From Larix sibirica (taxonomy: Eukaryota; Streptophyta; Pinopsida; Pinales; Pinaceae): a DNA stretch of 21,524 bases. Where the stretch lies: NCBI GenBank assembly GCA_004151065.3, contig NWUY0300023550.1:12299-33822 (forward strand), read 5' to 3'. Below are positions 9,848-17,925 of the stretch, piece by piece. The notes below the pieces were generated by a model. The model had not been told where the DNA came from and did not search any database. It saw only the letters and a list, made by a program, of their open reading frames with translations. The stretch's first letter is position 1. Every line of letters begins with the position of its first letter. The position numbers and the translations under genes were made by a program.

Positions 9848-10420
9848 GCCTCGAACCAGATGATAGCTAGCTGCAAGCTCAGTCAGCTTGACCCTGCGCA
9901 GGCGTATCTTAATTTTGAAGGGTGGCGATATCAAGTAATTTATGAAGAGTAAACGAGTAATCGAGCGCAGGATCCCGAGGCAATGGAAGTGCAAGGAGCT
10001 ACTCATTGCCGAAAGAGAGAAATTATTAGAAGACTAGTCCAAAGATATCTCATTATTGCAGAATGAGATCGACTCAATTCAGAAAAAAGGAGTAGGATAA
10101 TTGGAAGCAGAGGCAACCAAGGCTTAAGCATGAGTTAGTGATCTGGAGGAACATGTGAAAAATATCGAAAAGGTTACAAGAGAGCAAAATCAAAGGCAAC
10201 ATAGTTTAGAATTATAGGCGAGCAAAGTTGAGAAACAACAAACAAATTCAGAATAATCATAAAAGGCTGACAGAGATTGGATAAGCATACAAATTTGGAA
10301 TCTTAGGACTCAGATATAAAAAATCTGGTGGAAAATGGACTAAAAATCAGAATATTGTTGCTGCATAGAGCAAAATAGTAAATGAAGACCATAACAGATT
10401 TAAAATTATTCGGAAAATTG
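9848..10420 (+). pseudogene. LINE B post-RNase H tail with coiled-coil character
   Basis: The RNase H frame continues past its TAA (9845-9847) for about 65 codons with only one more stop (9950-9952): CKLSQLDPAQAYLNFEGWRY lies near 9869-9928. In another frame from about 10019 it reads EKLLED, KDISLLQNEIDSIQKKG, LEAEATKA, then VSDLEEHVKNIEKVTREQNQ, with heptad-like Leu/Ile/Val spacing and many Glu, Lys and Gln. LINE A shares this reading in part. I recognise no named domain. It may be a true C-terminal extension of ORF2, a third ORF, or captured host sequence; the coiled-coil character is judged by eye. Confidence 0.55.
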
Positions 10421-10425
10421 TAATC

Positions 10426-10453
10426 AGGTCGTTTTAGGCTACGACCGCGACCT
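10426..10453 (+). promoter_or_regulatory. 3'-terminal stem-loop of LINE B
   Basis: AGGTCG (10426-10431) pairs with CGACCT (10448-10453) across a 16-base loop. In this copy an inner alternative GGTCG/CGACC stem (10427-10431 with 10442-10446) is also possible. It matches the hairpin of LINE A at 5554-5581 in stem, loop length and position relative to the 3' end. Confidence 0.55.
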
Positions 10454-10512
10454 CCACATTGAAAAAATATATATATATCCGAATTGTTAGTAAATTTGTT
10501 TTACCATAAATA

Positions 10513-10542
10513 AAATGCCCTAAACCCTGCCCTAGGGCATTT
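10513..10542. repeat. Perfect 10-bp inverted repeat
   Basis: AAATGCCCTA (10513-10522) and TAGGGCATTT (10533-10542) are exact reverse complements around a 10-base loop. It lies about 60 bases beyond the LINE B stem-loop. It could be a fragment of a small inverted-repeat element or a chance palindrome; no function is shown. Confidence 0.6.
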
Positions 10543-10693
10543 CAGACTATAACTTGTTGCCAGTGAGCAACCTCTTATTAAAAATGGCCATCACTCTTTT
10601 TATATTGACCCTAACCCTTCTCAACTATGACCATCACCCTATTATCCCTAACATTAATGGAGTTGTCAAGGGCACTTGTAGTTTTTTTTTAAC

Positions 10694-10871
10694 GATATGG
10701 ATGATTATGACCCACAAGCCCTCATTTTGCATTTTGAAATTGCCTTCTTCAAAAAGAAGCATGTATCGAAATTGTCTATCTCTTATAAAAAAGATAAGGA
10801 AAATGTTGATGCACTTGCAAAATAATGTAGAGCCCTCCATATCAATTATGCTTTCACTGAGAAACAACAAG
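10694..10871 (+). pseudogene. Unrecognised coding relic
   Basis: In frame from 10694 the sequence reads DMDDYDPQALILHFEIAFFK, then KKHVSKLSISYKKDKENVDA, a TAA at about 10826-10828, then CRALHINYAFTEKQQG and TGA. The composition (Lys, Asp, Glu, few low-complexity runs) is more protein-like than its AT-rich surroundings. The ATG-initiated frame at 10554-10901 is a different frame and looks like a shadow. I cannot name the family; it may be a TE gag fragment or a host gene scrap. The rest of 10,490-11,250 shows nothing I can support. Confidence 0.25.
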
Positions 10872-11259
10872 GTTGATTTTGTCCATAGAGGGAGAAAATA
10901 GCATGCATGTGCCTTTTTATAGCACTGGTAATAAAATGACACGTGTTTATAAAATGTGGATCAACATTATGCAAAATATATCAATTTTTTAAAACAAGAA
11001 CGGGTAAAATTTTCATATTAAACTGTTGAAAGTATCCATAATCTATATAATTACTTTTTTTTCCAACAAAATAAGTCTTTGTAATGTTTACCCAACAAAT
11101 ACCAAACACTGGCTTATATTTCAAAATGCCAATTAAAACATCTATACTTACTATCCTATTAGCGTTGTATATACGCACAAACTGGCCTAAGAGAAACATA
11201 CATTTAAACTGCATAGACAAAACATGTCTTCAAAAGAGAAAGTAAACATGAGCTTCACA

Positions 11260-12219
11260 TCTATGCTTTCCTCGCAAAGAACTGTGTTGGTTGATAGACA
11301 AACACTTCTTCCATGGCTTTTACCTCCACGTCTTTAATGGATTGACAGTGGCTACGAATCTTCCCTCATTCTGTCAATTCCCCACCCTACTCACGCAAGT
11401 TGCTTTCAACATCCTCCATCCTAGAGTCTAGCAACTAAAGATAACATGAGATCTGCCTCAGAGTATCCAACATGCCTTCCATTATGTCGTACACCACTCA
11501 CAACATGCGCTTGAAATCACCAAAATCATTTTGTATTCCACTAAAAAGGTCCATCCACGACGACATTGAAGTAGGCTCGTCACAAAACACTTGGAGTTCT
11601 TTTCCACCAACTCGCCCGAGACTGATGTTCTGGTCTTGTTCAATACCCTCATCGAAAGTGTATGTCTTTGTGATCCAAGACAACGATGACATTGGTCCAA
11701 GAAGTCCAAACTAGAAGAAACATCAACCTCATTTTTCACTTTAGACTATAGAAAATCCTTATCAACCACGGGATATGTCCTAACACTCAACTGAGAAAGG
11801 GACTGAGAAAAGTCATTGTTGTTACAAGAAAGCACCAAAGGCCTCACTTGGATCACCAAAGTGTCAACCCCACTACTAATCCCTTCAAATTGCGCTTCTC
11901 TCATACTCGAATAAGGGTTCTCAACCTCAAAATGATGAAAAATACAAGTTCTTGTCAGGATCATTCTTAGCGTTAACCTCGTCGACATTGCCCATTTCAA
12001 GAGACATAGCATTCATTACCCAAGTACAGAGCATGAAAGAGCCATCCAAGTCACATGTTGGGATAATTAAAACACATGGGATATAGGTACTATCAAGATC
12101 CACCACGTGCTCATTCGACCCTCTCCAACTGCCACCTTGAATCCGTGTACTTTGTGAAGACTCGGGAGTTGGCCTAAGGATTCCCCTTTCACCCTCAACT
12201 ATCCAACAACATCATCCCA
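11260..12219 (-). pseudogene. LINE C post-RNase H extension, partly open
   Basis: Beyond RNase H the - strand stays open for about 95 codons (12,216 to 11,927) without an ATG at its start. It includes LRPTPESSQSTRIQGGSWRG, VVDLDSTYIPCVLIIPTCDL and NAMSLEMGNVDEVNAKNDPD. A frame change leads to 12,012-11,746 (EVENPYSSMREAQFEGISSG, VDTLVIQVRPLVLS) and then to 11,692-11,498 (TFDEGIEQDQNISLGRVGGK). The distal part reads MEGMLDTLRQISCYL, then LLDSRMEDVESNLRE, again coiled-coil-like. I recognise no domain. This may be a C-terminal extension of ORF2, a separate downstream ORF, or an unrelated gene relic. Confidence 0.45.
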
Positions 12220-12239
12220 TGTTTATAAGACTAAAGCAG

Positions 12240-12700
12240 CCAATTCCTATGTGGCAACCCATCATTTTGAACAATGATACCTTGATCCATATTAACACCT
12301 TGATTGGATAAATGATATGTCACTCCATTATTGTTTTGACGTATATGGAATAGAGATAGATTTTGAATGGCTCTAAGAAAACTCAGGATTTTGCTTTGCA
12401 ATCTCCCTGGCCTTGGTTCTTATCTTTTTAGGCTTTTGTGAATCTTATGAATGACAAGCATAGAATCTCCAAGGATGGTAACACTTGAAAGCTTTAAAGA
12501 GGCAATTAGCTCTACCCCATGCAAAGTAGCATACCATTCGACTTGATCATTTGTCTTGCACCCTAATCACCACGCATAAGTTTCCATGAATTTTCTTCCA
12601 GGGTCATAAAGAATCCCCCCTTACTTCCCTCCCTAGGATTTCCTTTTGAGACACCACCAAAGAAAAGTTTGTGACATGGATGTTGAGGCTGCCAATCTTT
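12240..12700 (-). pseudogene. LINE C ORF2, RNase H domain, first catalytic Asp lost
   Basis: On the - strand KLFFGGVSKGNP (near 12,676-12,640) matches the RNase H opening FFDGASKGNP, but the catalytic Asp is Gly. After a frame change come VEWYATLHGVELIASLKLSS, which holds the Glu of motif two, and VTILGDSMLVIHKI with the Asp of motif three (near 12,490-12,450). The fourth acidic site is lost (NNNGVTYHLSNQG, where relatives usually have Asp). The overall pattern is that of plant LINE RNase H, inactive here. Confidence 0.72.
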
Positions 12701-12859
12701 AAACTAAGAGGGAGCCAAATCTAGAACCCAACTGGGAGAATGAGTTGGAAGAGAATATATTTGGACCAAGTGGAGCTTTTAAAAAGAGATTATGCAAGCC
12801 AACTCCTTTCATGAGTAGTAAGGGGCTCTGAATCAGAGATAGTTAACCCTTTCTCTTTG

Positions 12860-13735
12860 AAAGTGTCGAGAAGGAGGACTTTAGCTCGAATAACTTATAG
12901 TTTAGGATCATTTCTCTTCCTCTAAAAAATAAGATTGTTTCAAGCCAACCAAATTTGCAAACAAACATTCTTTCGAATAACACTCCACACTTTGGTGAAT
13001 AGTGGTTTGCTACAGAGGGAGCCCAAATAATGGTTCTGCCATTTGCTAAAAAGATCACTCCAGTTAGTTGAGAGGGTCATATCCATACACAAACCTTGAA
13101 GGATAACATCCCCGACTTCCTGAGTGAAATCCCACCCAAGGAATAAATGTTTGGCAGTTTCTTCCACTTTTTTACGTAACATACACTAGGAGGGACCAAC
13201 TACACATCTATGCTTAAGATTATCAACTGTAAGAATGTGGTTGTGATCTAACACTCATCAGAACACATTAACCTTCAAAGCCCATAGATTGCCATATTTT
13301 CTTCCACATACGAGCAAAAGGAGGTGTCGAGAGCTCACTGATAAATTTTCATAACCTTTTTTGACAGTATAGCTTCCTTGCTTCCCCCACCCCCTCGAAT
13401 TTTTATCCGCAATATGAGAGGGAGCAAGACCTCGCAGACAAGAAACGAGAAGTTCAAGGTCATAGGATAGGTGATCTGGAACTGTAATATGCTTCCACCC
13501 TTCCCATTGCCCTGAATCCATCCATTTAGAAAGGTCAAGGAGTGATCTATAACCATTAGAGACAATCCATTCTTTGATCTCTTGCAAGCCAGGTTTGGTG
13601 ATTAGAGGGGCCCTTCCAATTTTTTTCCCTCCCACATTCAAATTCTTTTACCGTTGTCTGGGATCCAAAATAGATGCTCATGTATTAAAGACCCAACAAC
13701 TTTGCAAAGGTACCAGTTATGCTGGTTATTAAAAC
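12860..13735 (-). pseudogene. LINE C ORF2, connection and zf-RVT region, broken
   Basis: The - strand open frame at 13641-13258 includes GRAPLITKPGLQEIKEWIVS and WGKQGSYTVKKGYENLSVSS, which align with the GNPPLGSVESLSDIRDWL and FYSAAQGFKE segments of LINE B. The next piece (13182-12940) reads VEETAKHLFLGWDFTQEVGD, the zf-RVT motif that follows the Cys pair; the second Cys of the pair appears replaced by Arg. It continues as LQIWLA, stop, NNLIF (about 12,965-12,925) and AKVLLLDTFKEKG. Several stops and frame changes make it a relic. Confidence 0.78.
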
Positions 13736-13744
13736 CAAGAATTC

Positions 13745-14405
13745 AAGAAATATGGAGGGAGAATTGCAAAGGGAAATTCCAACTGTATATATTACTTTTC
13801 CTAGAGTTAACTTCCCCTCTTGAAGGATCCATGAACAAGTCCAAGACATATTTGATTCTATTTATCTCATTGAATTTATACTCTAACAATCTTTCATTAT
13901 GATCCCAATCACATTTAACAAGTTTGTTTTCACACATAACAACCACAAGGGTAACATTTTTTTCAATCCAATGGTGCAAAAAATGTTCTACTGTTTCTTG
14001 CTGGACTTTAACTTTTGTTTGATCGATCTTTACAATTTTGTTTTGAGTCATCTTCCACTACATCTATCATTCAAATTCATTCATACTCGTGTTAAGTTCT
14101 ATGATGAACAACATCAAGACATTCAAGATCATCTTCTTCATTATTGTGTTCTACATGTCTAATCACAATATCCTTAAGTAATTTAAGGGAATCACGAGTT
14201 TGTAAAGGAACTTTTGGTAATTGTATTATTCAATCACTCGACTTATACTCCTTGTCTTTGTAGGAAAACATATGGCTAACCTGCTCAATCATCACCATCT
14301 TTTCTTCTAGCAAGCACTTTCACGGAATATTCAACACTCAACGTTATCACTTTTTTAATGTTATTCATGTCTCTTCTTTTTATATTACTATTTTTTTTTT
14401 AATCT
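13745..14405. other. AT-rich stretch with no gene I can support
   Basis: Both strands hold short open frames (about 102 codons at 14051-13743 on - and 87 codons at 13899-14162 on +), but neither resembles a family I know and each overlaps the other. The - strand frame (KVQQETVEHFLHHWIEKNVT, then CENKLVKCDWDHNERLLEYK) has protein-like composition and could be a TE relic. I make no call. Confidence 0.3.
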
Positions 14406-14535
14406 TAAGAGGCAATACTTTATTCAATGTCATCAATTCATCTTATCATAAGAGTTTAAGAGGAAATACTCAACTCAATGCAACTAATTCAAATATAAGA
14501 GGCAATACTCAAGGCAATGCATCTAATTCATATTA
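14406..14535 (+). repeat. Three imperfect tandem units of about 40-50 bp
   Basis: TAAGAGGCAATACT starts a unit at 14406, recurs with one change at 14457 and again exactly at 14496. Each is followed by a CAATG-containing stretch and an AATTCA core. Spacing is 51 and 39 bases. The stretch from 14,536 to 15,240 holds nothing else I can support. Confidence 0.6.
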
Positions 14536-15239
14536 TTGGGAGAGGCCTTTTCACGAGATAAAGAAACTATGTTAACCATTGCTTACGAACTGCGATTAAG
14601 TGAGACATTTACATGATCAATACGTATTTTGATAGACAATATGTGTATTAATTTGATCTCGATACTTTGTCGATGAGAAGATCTCATTGTTTTATTGAGA
14701 TGCTATCTCATCAAACACTACCTTGTGTTGATTCTGTGTGTGGCAAGGCATTTTGAACTTCATGAACATCAAGCTCGTGTAGGCACAAAAGCAAGTTGCA
14801 GAGAACTTATCACTTACAAATAAAATAATTCACGTGACCTTCAACAATGTGACAAAATGCATAAGAAGTGGTTGTCTTTGCTTTGCAAATGATCAAAGGT
14901 GTGCGACAAAACCTAAATAAAAAACATTGCTACATTGGATTGAAGTGTTTAGGCAAGAAACAATGATAATTCGAGGTTGTACTCCTATAGGCTATCCCCA
15001 TGGCCAGGAAAAGTCTTTAGCGGCATATGTAAAAGCAAAGAGTAAAAAAAGAAAAAGGGTCTCATGCTTTTTTGTCATGGGATCATCGAGGGCTTAACAT
15101 ATTATACAGGGGTTAATTGGTTGATTAGGCATTGGTTTTTTAAGGCTTTAGCTTATTCACATTTTCGTTATTGTTTAATTGATGAAAATTTAGAGTGGAT
15201 TTGTTGTCCAATATTATTGCACTAATGTATATGGTATGG

Positions 15240-15460
15240 ATATTTATTATTATTTTTATGTGAAATACATATCACGGGAAAAATCATCGGGCACTTCCCC
15301 TCATTTTGAGGATGGTACCCAAGGTAAACCAGATTTTTCAAGGCTCAAGGCCTTACAACAATATACTCATCAACAACTCAACATGTAACTTGTAGGAATT
15401 GATCCTGGGTGGAGAGGATAACAGTCCTTTTTCTCAACCACCTAAGCTAGACCCAATTCA
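15240..15460 (-). mobile_element. tRNA-derived SINE-like element (SINE 2), degraded
   Basis: On the - strand a box A-like TAGCTTAGGTGG (15449-15438) is followed about 35 bases later by a box B-like GGATCAATTCC (15405-15395). The body (about 15,350-15,275) resembles SINE 1 at 20,141-20,370, sharing a GGTTTACC...GGTACCATCC type block and an ACTTCCCC/GGGGAAGT block. It ends in an A/T-rich tail with AAT units (about 15,262-15,241). No target-site duplication was clear. Confidence 0.6.
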
Positions 15461-15599
15461 CATGAATGCTTTATTCCTTGTTTTGAAGCTTGCCAAATTA
15501 ATTTGTCGCATCATAAGTAAAACATTGTGTATGTTATGTTAAGCTCATTGTAATTTCAATTTTCACTGTACTACTTCTAGTAATAAACTCCCTTTAATG

Positions 15600-15835
15600 A
15601 TCACGAGAATTGGGATAAGATGCTAATCTTAGCTTTCCTACAAGAAAGCCAAGATTACAACATAAAATTGAAACACATTATCAGGCCGAGACTTCACATC
15701 AAGGTGATGCTTACCCTTTCAACTTCACTATGACAGATCAATATGTGTAGCCCTACCCCCTGCTGGAATTGAACATGTGACCTCCCCAGAGATAACACAT
15801 GTTCTTAACCATTAGGCCCACTCAGGTGCTCTATG
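15600..15835 (-). mobile_element. tRNA-derived SINE-like element (SINE 3), second type
   Basis: On the - strand TGGGCCTAATGGTTAAG (15820-15804) is a good box A and GTTCAATTCC (15774-15765) a good box B, about 30 bases apart, as in pol III promoters of tRNA origin. A GGGGAGGTCA block lies between them, as in SINE 1. The 3' body differs from SINEs 1 and 2. The lower limit is uncertain; a strong hairpin lies at 15624-15657. Confidence 0.6.
15624..15657. repeat. 14-bp hairpin with one mismatch
   Basis: TAATCTTAGCTTTC (15624-15637) and GAAAGCCAAGATTA (15644-15657) pair over 14 positions with one mismatch, which is a G-U pair on the - strand transcript; the loop is six bases. It falls in the presumed 3' part of SINE 3. 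Confidence 0.65.
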
Positions 15836-16140
15836 GAGAAATATGTTTTTTGTTAAAGAAAACATTATAGAGAAATTTTGAGCATTTCTCCACATTTTAT
15901 GAATAATACTCAATGTAAACATGTTGACATGATTATGATCCCTAACCCGAGAGGGATATTGAGTAAGACATGCCACTAAAACAACCAACTTGAAAGATTG
16001 ACCAAAAAAATTCATAGGACACAACTACTCAAACCAGTCCACCCATTTAAAATACAAAATAAAGTTTTCCAAAACTATTTTTCAATTTCTTCTTTTTACT
16101 AAAAACTTGCACCCACACATTCACTCACCAATAGTTTTTA
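15836..16140. other. AT-rich spacer, no feature supported
   Basis: A 70-codon reverse frame (16024-15812) overlaps the SINE 3 head and matches no family I know. Nothing else is visible. Confidence 0.3.
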
Positions 16141-16432
16141 AAACCCGGGTCAAAGCATTATTAAAGTCCGACGACACTCTTCATATTTTCGCTTTTCGCT
16201 TTGTGCTTTTAGTTTTACACATATAACTGTCAATTCAAAGAAACTGTGGTTGAGAATTATTCCATCCGCTCTGCACAAAACTCACATGTGGAGGGTTGGA
16301 CTCGCGGCCGGGAATGCAAGCATGGCTGTAAATGTATCCATCGCGGACTCGCGTTTAAAGCTTAGCCGAAGCTGAATTTCTGTCTACTGGTAGAGTGACA
16401 TTTTCGTACGGACGAAGGATTAAATAGAAAAA
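16141..16432 (+). promoter_or_regulatory. Likely promoter and 5' UTR of the LUC7-like gene
   Basis: The stretch before the start codon is richer in C, G and CpG than its surroundings. It holds an E-box-like CACATGTG near 16283-16290 and GGACTCGCG twice (16298-16306 and 16345-16353). No TATA box at a fitting distance was seen, as is common for housekeeping genes. A 17-codon upstream ORF lies at 16322-16375. The transcription start is not visible. Confidence 0.45.
16322..16375 (+). CDS. Short upstream ORF ahead of the LUC7-like start
   Basis: ATG at 16322 opens 17 codons (MAVNVSIADSRLKLSRS) closed by TGA at 16373-16375, 57 bases before the main ATG. If it is inside the transcript it could lower translation of the main ORF. 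Its presence in the mRNA is not shown, and short uORFs arise by chance, so this is a weak call. Confidence 0.25.
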   Translation: MAVNVSIADSRLKLSRS

Positions 16433-16579
16433 ATGGATTCAGTTCGGAAGCAATTGGATGCTTTAATGGGAACCAATCGCAACGGGGACGTAACAGAAAT
16501 CAAACGCAACTATTATGATAGGGAAGTTTGCCGTCACTACTTAGCTGGACTTTGTCCTCACGACCTCTTTCAATTGACT
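16433..16579 (+). CDS. LUC7-like U1 snRNP splicing factor, first coding exon
   Basis: LUC7-family proteins are U1 snRNP components that stabilise 5' splice-site choice in the nucleus. The 49 codons begin MDSVRKQLDALMGTNRNGDV and end REVCRHYLAGLCPHDLFQLT, matching the conserved N-terminus of plant LUC7-related proteins (LUC7RL type). Cys33 and Cys41 are the first two ligands of zinc finger 1; the remaining Cys and His would lie in exon 2. The start is firm: an in-frame TAA lies at 16421-16423, and AAAATGG gives A at -3 and G at +4. The coding frame ends at Thr49 and GTGCGT follows at 16580, a plausible donor in phase 0. I found no continuation (KMDxGPC-type) in the remaining 4.9 kb, so intron 1 probably runs past the window. 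A truncated retained exon is possible but less likely. Confidence 0.88.
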
Positions 16580-16585
16580 GTGCGT
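16580..16585 (+). promoter_or_regulatory. Putative 5' splice site of LUC7-like intron 1
   Basis: GTGCGT directly follows the Thr49 codon where family similarity ends. It matches the GT rule, though plant donors more often read GTAAGT. An alternative GT (GTACAT) six bases later at 16584 would not restore family similarity. Confidence 0.6.
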
Positions 16586-17925
16586 ACATATTTATTTTGA
16601 AACCCTCTTCTATTGTTTATTCTTTCCACATTTGCTCTGTTAAATATAGCAATTATTGCTAAATTATACAGTACATCATTGCTTAAAGTGGCATTTAAAG
16701 TAACAGAATTATAGTTAATGTATCGAATTCGTTTTAATGGTGCCTCTAAACAGAGATATGTTAAGCGTTATGCTAATGTCCAGTCGAAATAAATTTGGTT
16801 AAAATGCGCCGAGTTTTGTCTGATGATAAAGTAACCCCATATATACTTTATGTAAATTGTTGATTGTGGTTCAGACTACTGTGACATGACATATTTAATT
16901 TAGAATATATGCTGATTTTAGGATTAATTTTAACCAAACTCACCTGGTTTGTCTTCCTGTTCATATTTTCGAAGAAAATACATTTATTTATTTTTTCACT
17001 TCAAATTTGATGAAAAAATATGTCAAAATAAATTTCAACTCTGAAAGCATGTGAAAACAATACATATTGTTCACACACCTATGTATGTTCCGTTTTTGTT
17101 TTTCTGTTTCACTCTCACTAGATATTCCAAAGAAACCAACACCAGGGGTTGAAGGATCCAGTTTTAGGGGAATTATGGGCATTATCACCTTGGGAATATG
17201 TGTCCTAAGTTGCCATGGTTCCTTGGTACGTTATTTTCCATAACCAACTTTGGTTCTAAGCATAATGGTCGACTTATCACCAATGGGGTTTCAGAGTTCT
17301 TTATTACCTTTGCAATCTCTAACTCAGCAGTGTCATCATATCCGAACAGTTAGGATAGAAACAGTCTTTCATCTATGAATGCCTTCGCAACAACATTATT
17401 ATCTCCCCCTATACTCTCCCATAACCTTTAAATCGATGTTTAAGCACTTGCTGCTTGCAAATTTTCATATGTATCTTATTGCCTGTCAGTGTCCGCTTGA
17501 TTTAGGAATGAGATTATAACATTAGCTGTTACTCAACTTGTAATCCTAACATAGATGTTTACCCAACTGGTAACTATATCCTCACATTCTTCCCACTGCA
17601 AGAATAGAAATCCTAATGAAACTATTGATGCTCCACACACAGGTAGGAAAACATAGTGATTCTAAGCCGAGGCATCTTTCATATGTCTTTGCCAACAGAG
17701 AAAAAGAGGTTACAGAATGCATCTTCACAGGAAATACTTTTGAAGGCTTTCTCTCACTGCCACCTAATACAGCTAGATATTAGTATTTACGGTCTTCAGT
17801 ATCTCAATAATGTTAATATAAAAAGAGTTCTCCTAACATATCCAAAGTCTGTCAAATTTTGACAAAAAAGAAATGGCTGAGGTGCAAACTTCAGATTAGC
17901 AAATGACTAAGAATGAATGATGTAG
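16586..17925. other. Presumed intron 1 sequence, no recognisable element
   Basis: AT-rich sequence with only short frames (66 codons at 17188-16988 on -, 68 codons at 17656-17862 on +), neither like a known family. No exon resembling the LUC7 continuation is present. Confidence 0.4.

Larger units (their letters stand above)
5614..10485 (+). mobile_element. LINE B: second copy of the same LINE family, 5'-incomplete
   Basis: LINE B starts inside ORF2 at the position that corresponds to base 905 of LINE A and runs through endonuclease, RT, zf-RVT, RNase H, tail and terminal stem-loop. There is no ORF1. It shares with A five amber stops and the frameshift near 6938-6943, so both derive from an already dead copy or have exchanged sequence. 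Beyond 7334 it is the better preserved of the two. The 3' end is set near 10455-10485, after the stem-loop, in an A- and TA-rich stretch. The 5' limit is the N at 5613 and may not be a natural truncation. Confidence 0.92.
11260..13740 (-). mobile_element. LINE C: different, 5'-truncated LINE on the reverse strand
   Basis: Reading the - strand from about 13,730 down, one meets the zf-RVT region, the RNase H domain and a long post-RNase H extension, the same order as in LINEs A and B but clearly divergent in sequence. The upstream limit is near 13,730-13,740, where similarity to the LINE connection region starts (WYLCKVVGSLIHEHLFWIPD), so RT and endonuclease are missing as in a typical 5'-truncated insertion. 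The 3' limit near 11,260 is uncertain because no poly(A) tail or target-site duplication was clear. Confidence 0.75.

Noticed and set aside
10516-10532. Telomeric repeat
   Set aside because: Only about one and a half CCCTAAA units occur, inside a hairpin; not an interstitial telomere array.
13743-14162. Overlapping reverse and forward frames of about 100 and 87 codons as genes
   Set aside because: No recognisable domain, AT-rich, mutually overlapping; not enough to call either one.
15765-15820. True tRNA genes at the box A/box B pairs
   Set aside because: No cloverleaf with acceptor stem could be drawn at any of the three sites, and AT-rich tails and a TSD point to SINEs.
17656-17862. 68-codon frame as LUC7-like exon 2
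   Set aside because: Its translation has no resemblance to the LUC7 continuation or to a zinc-finger Cys/His set.
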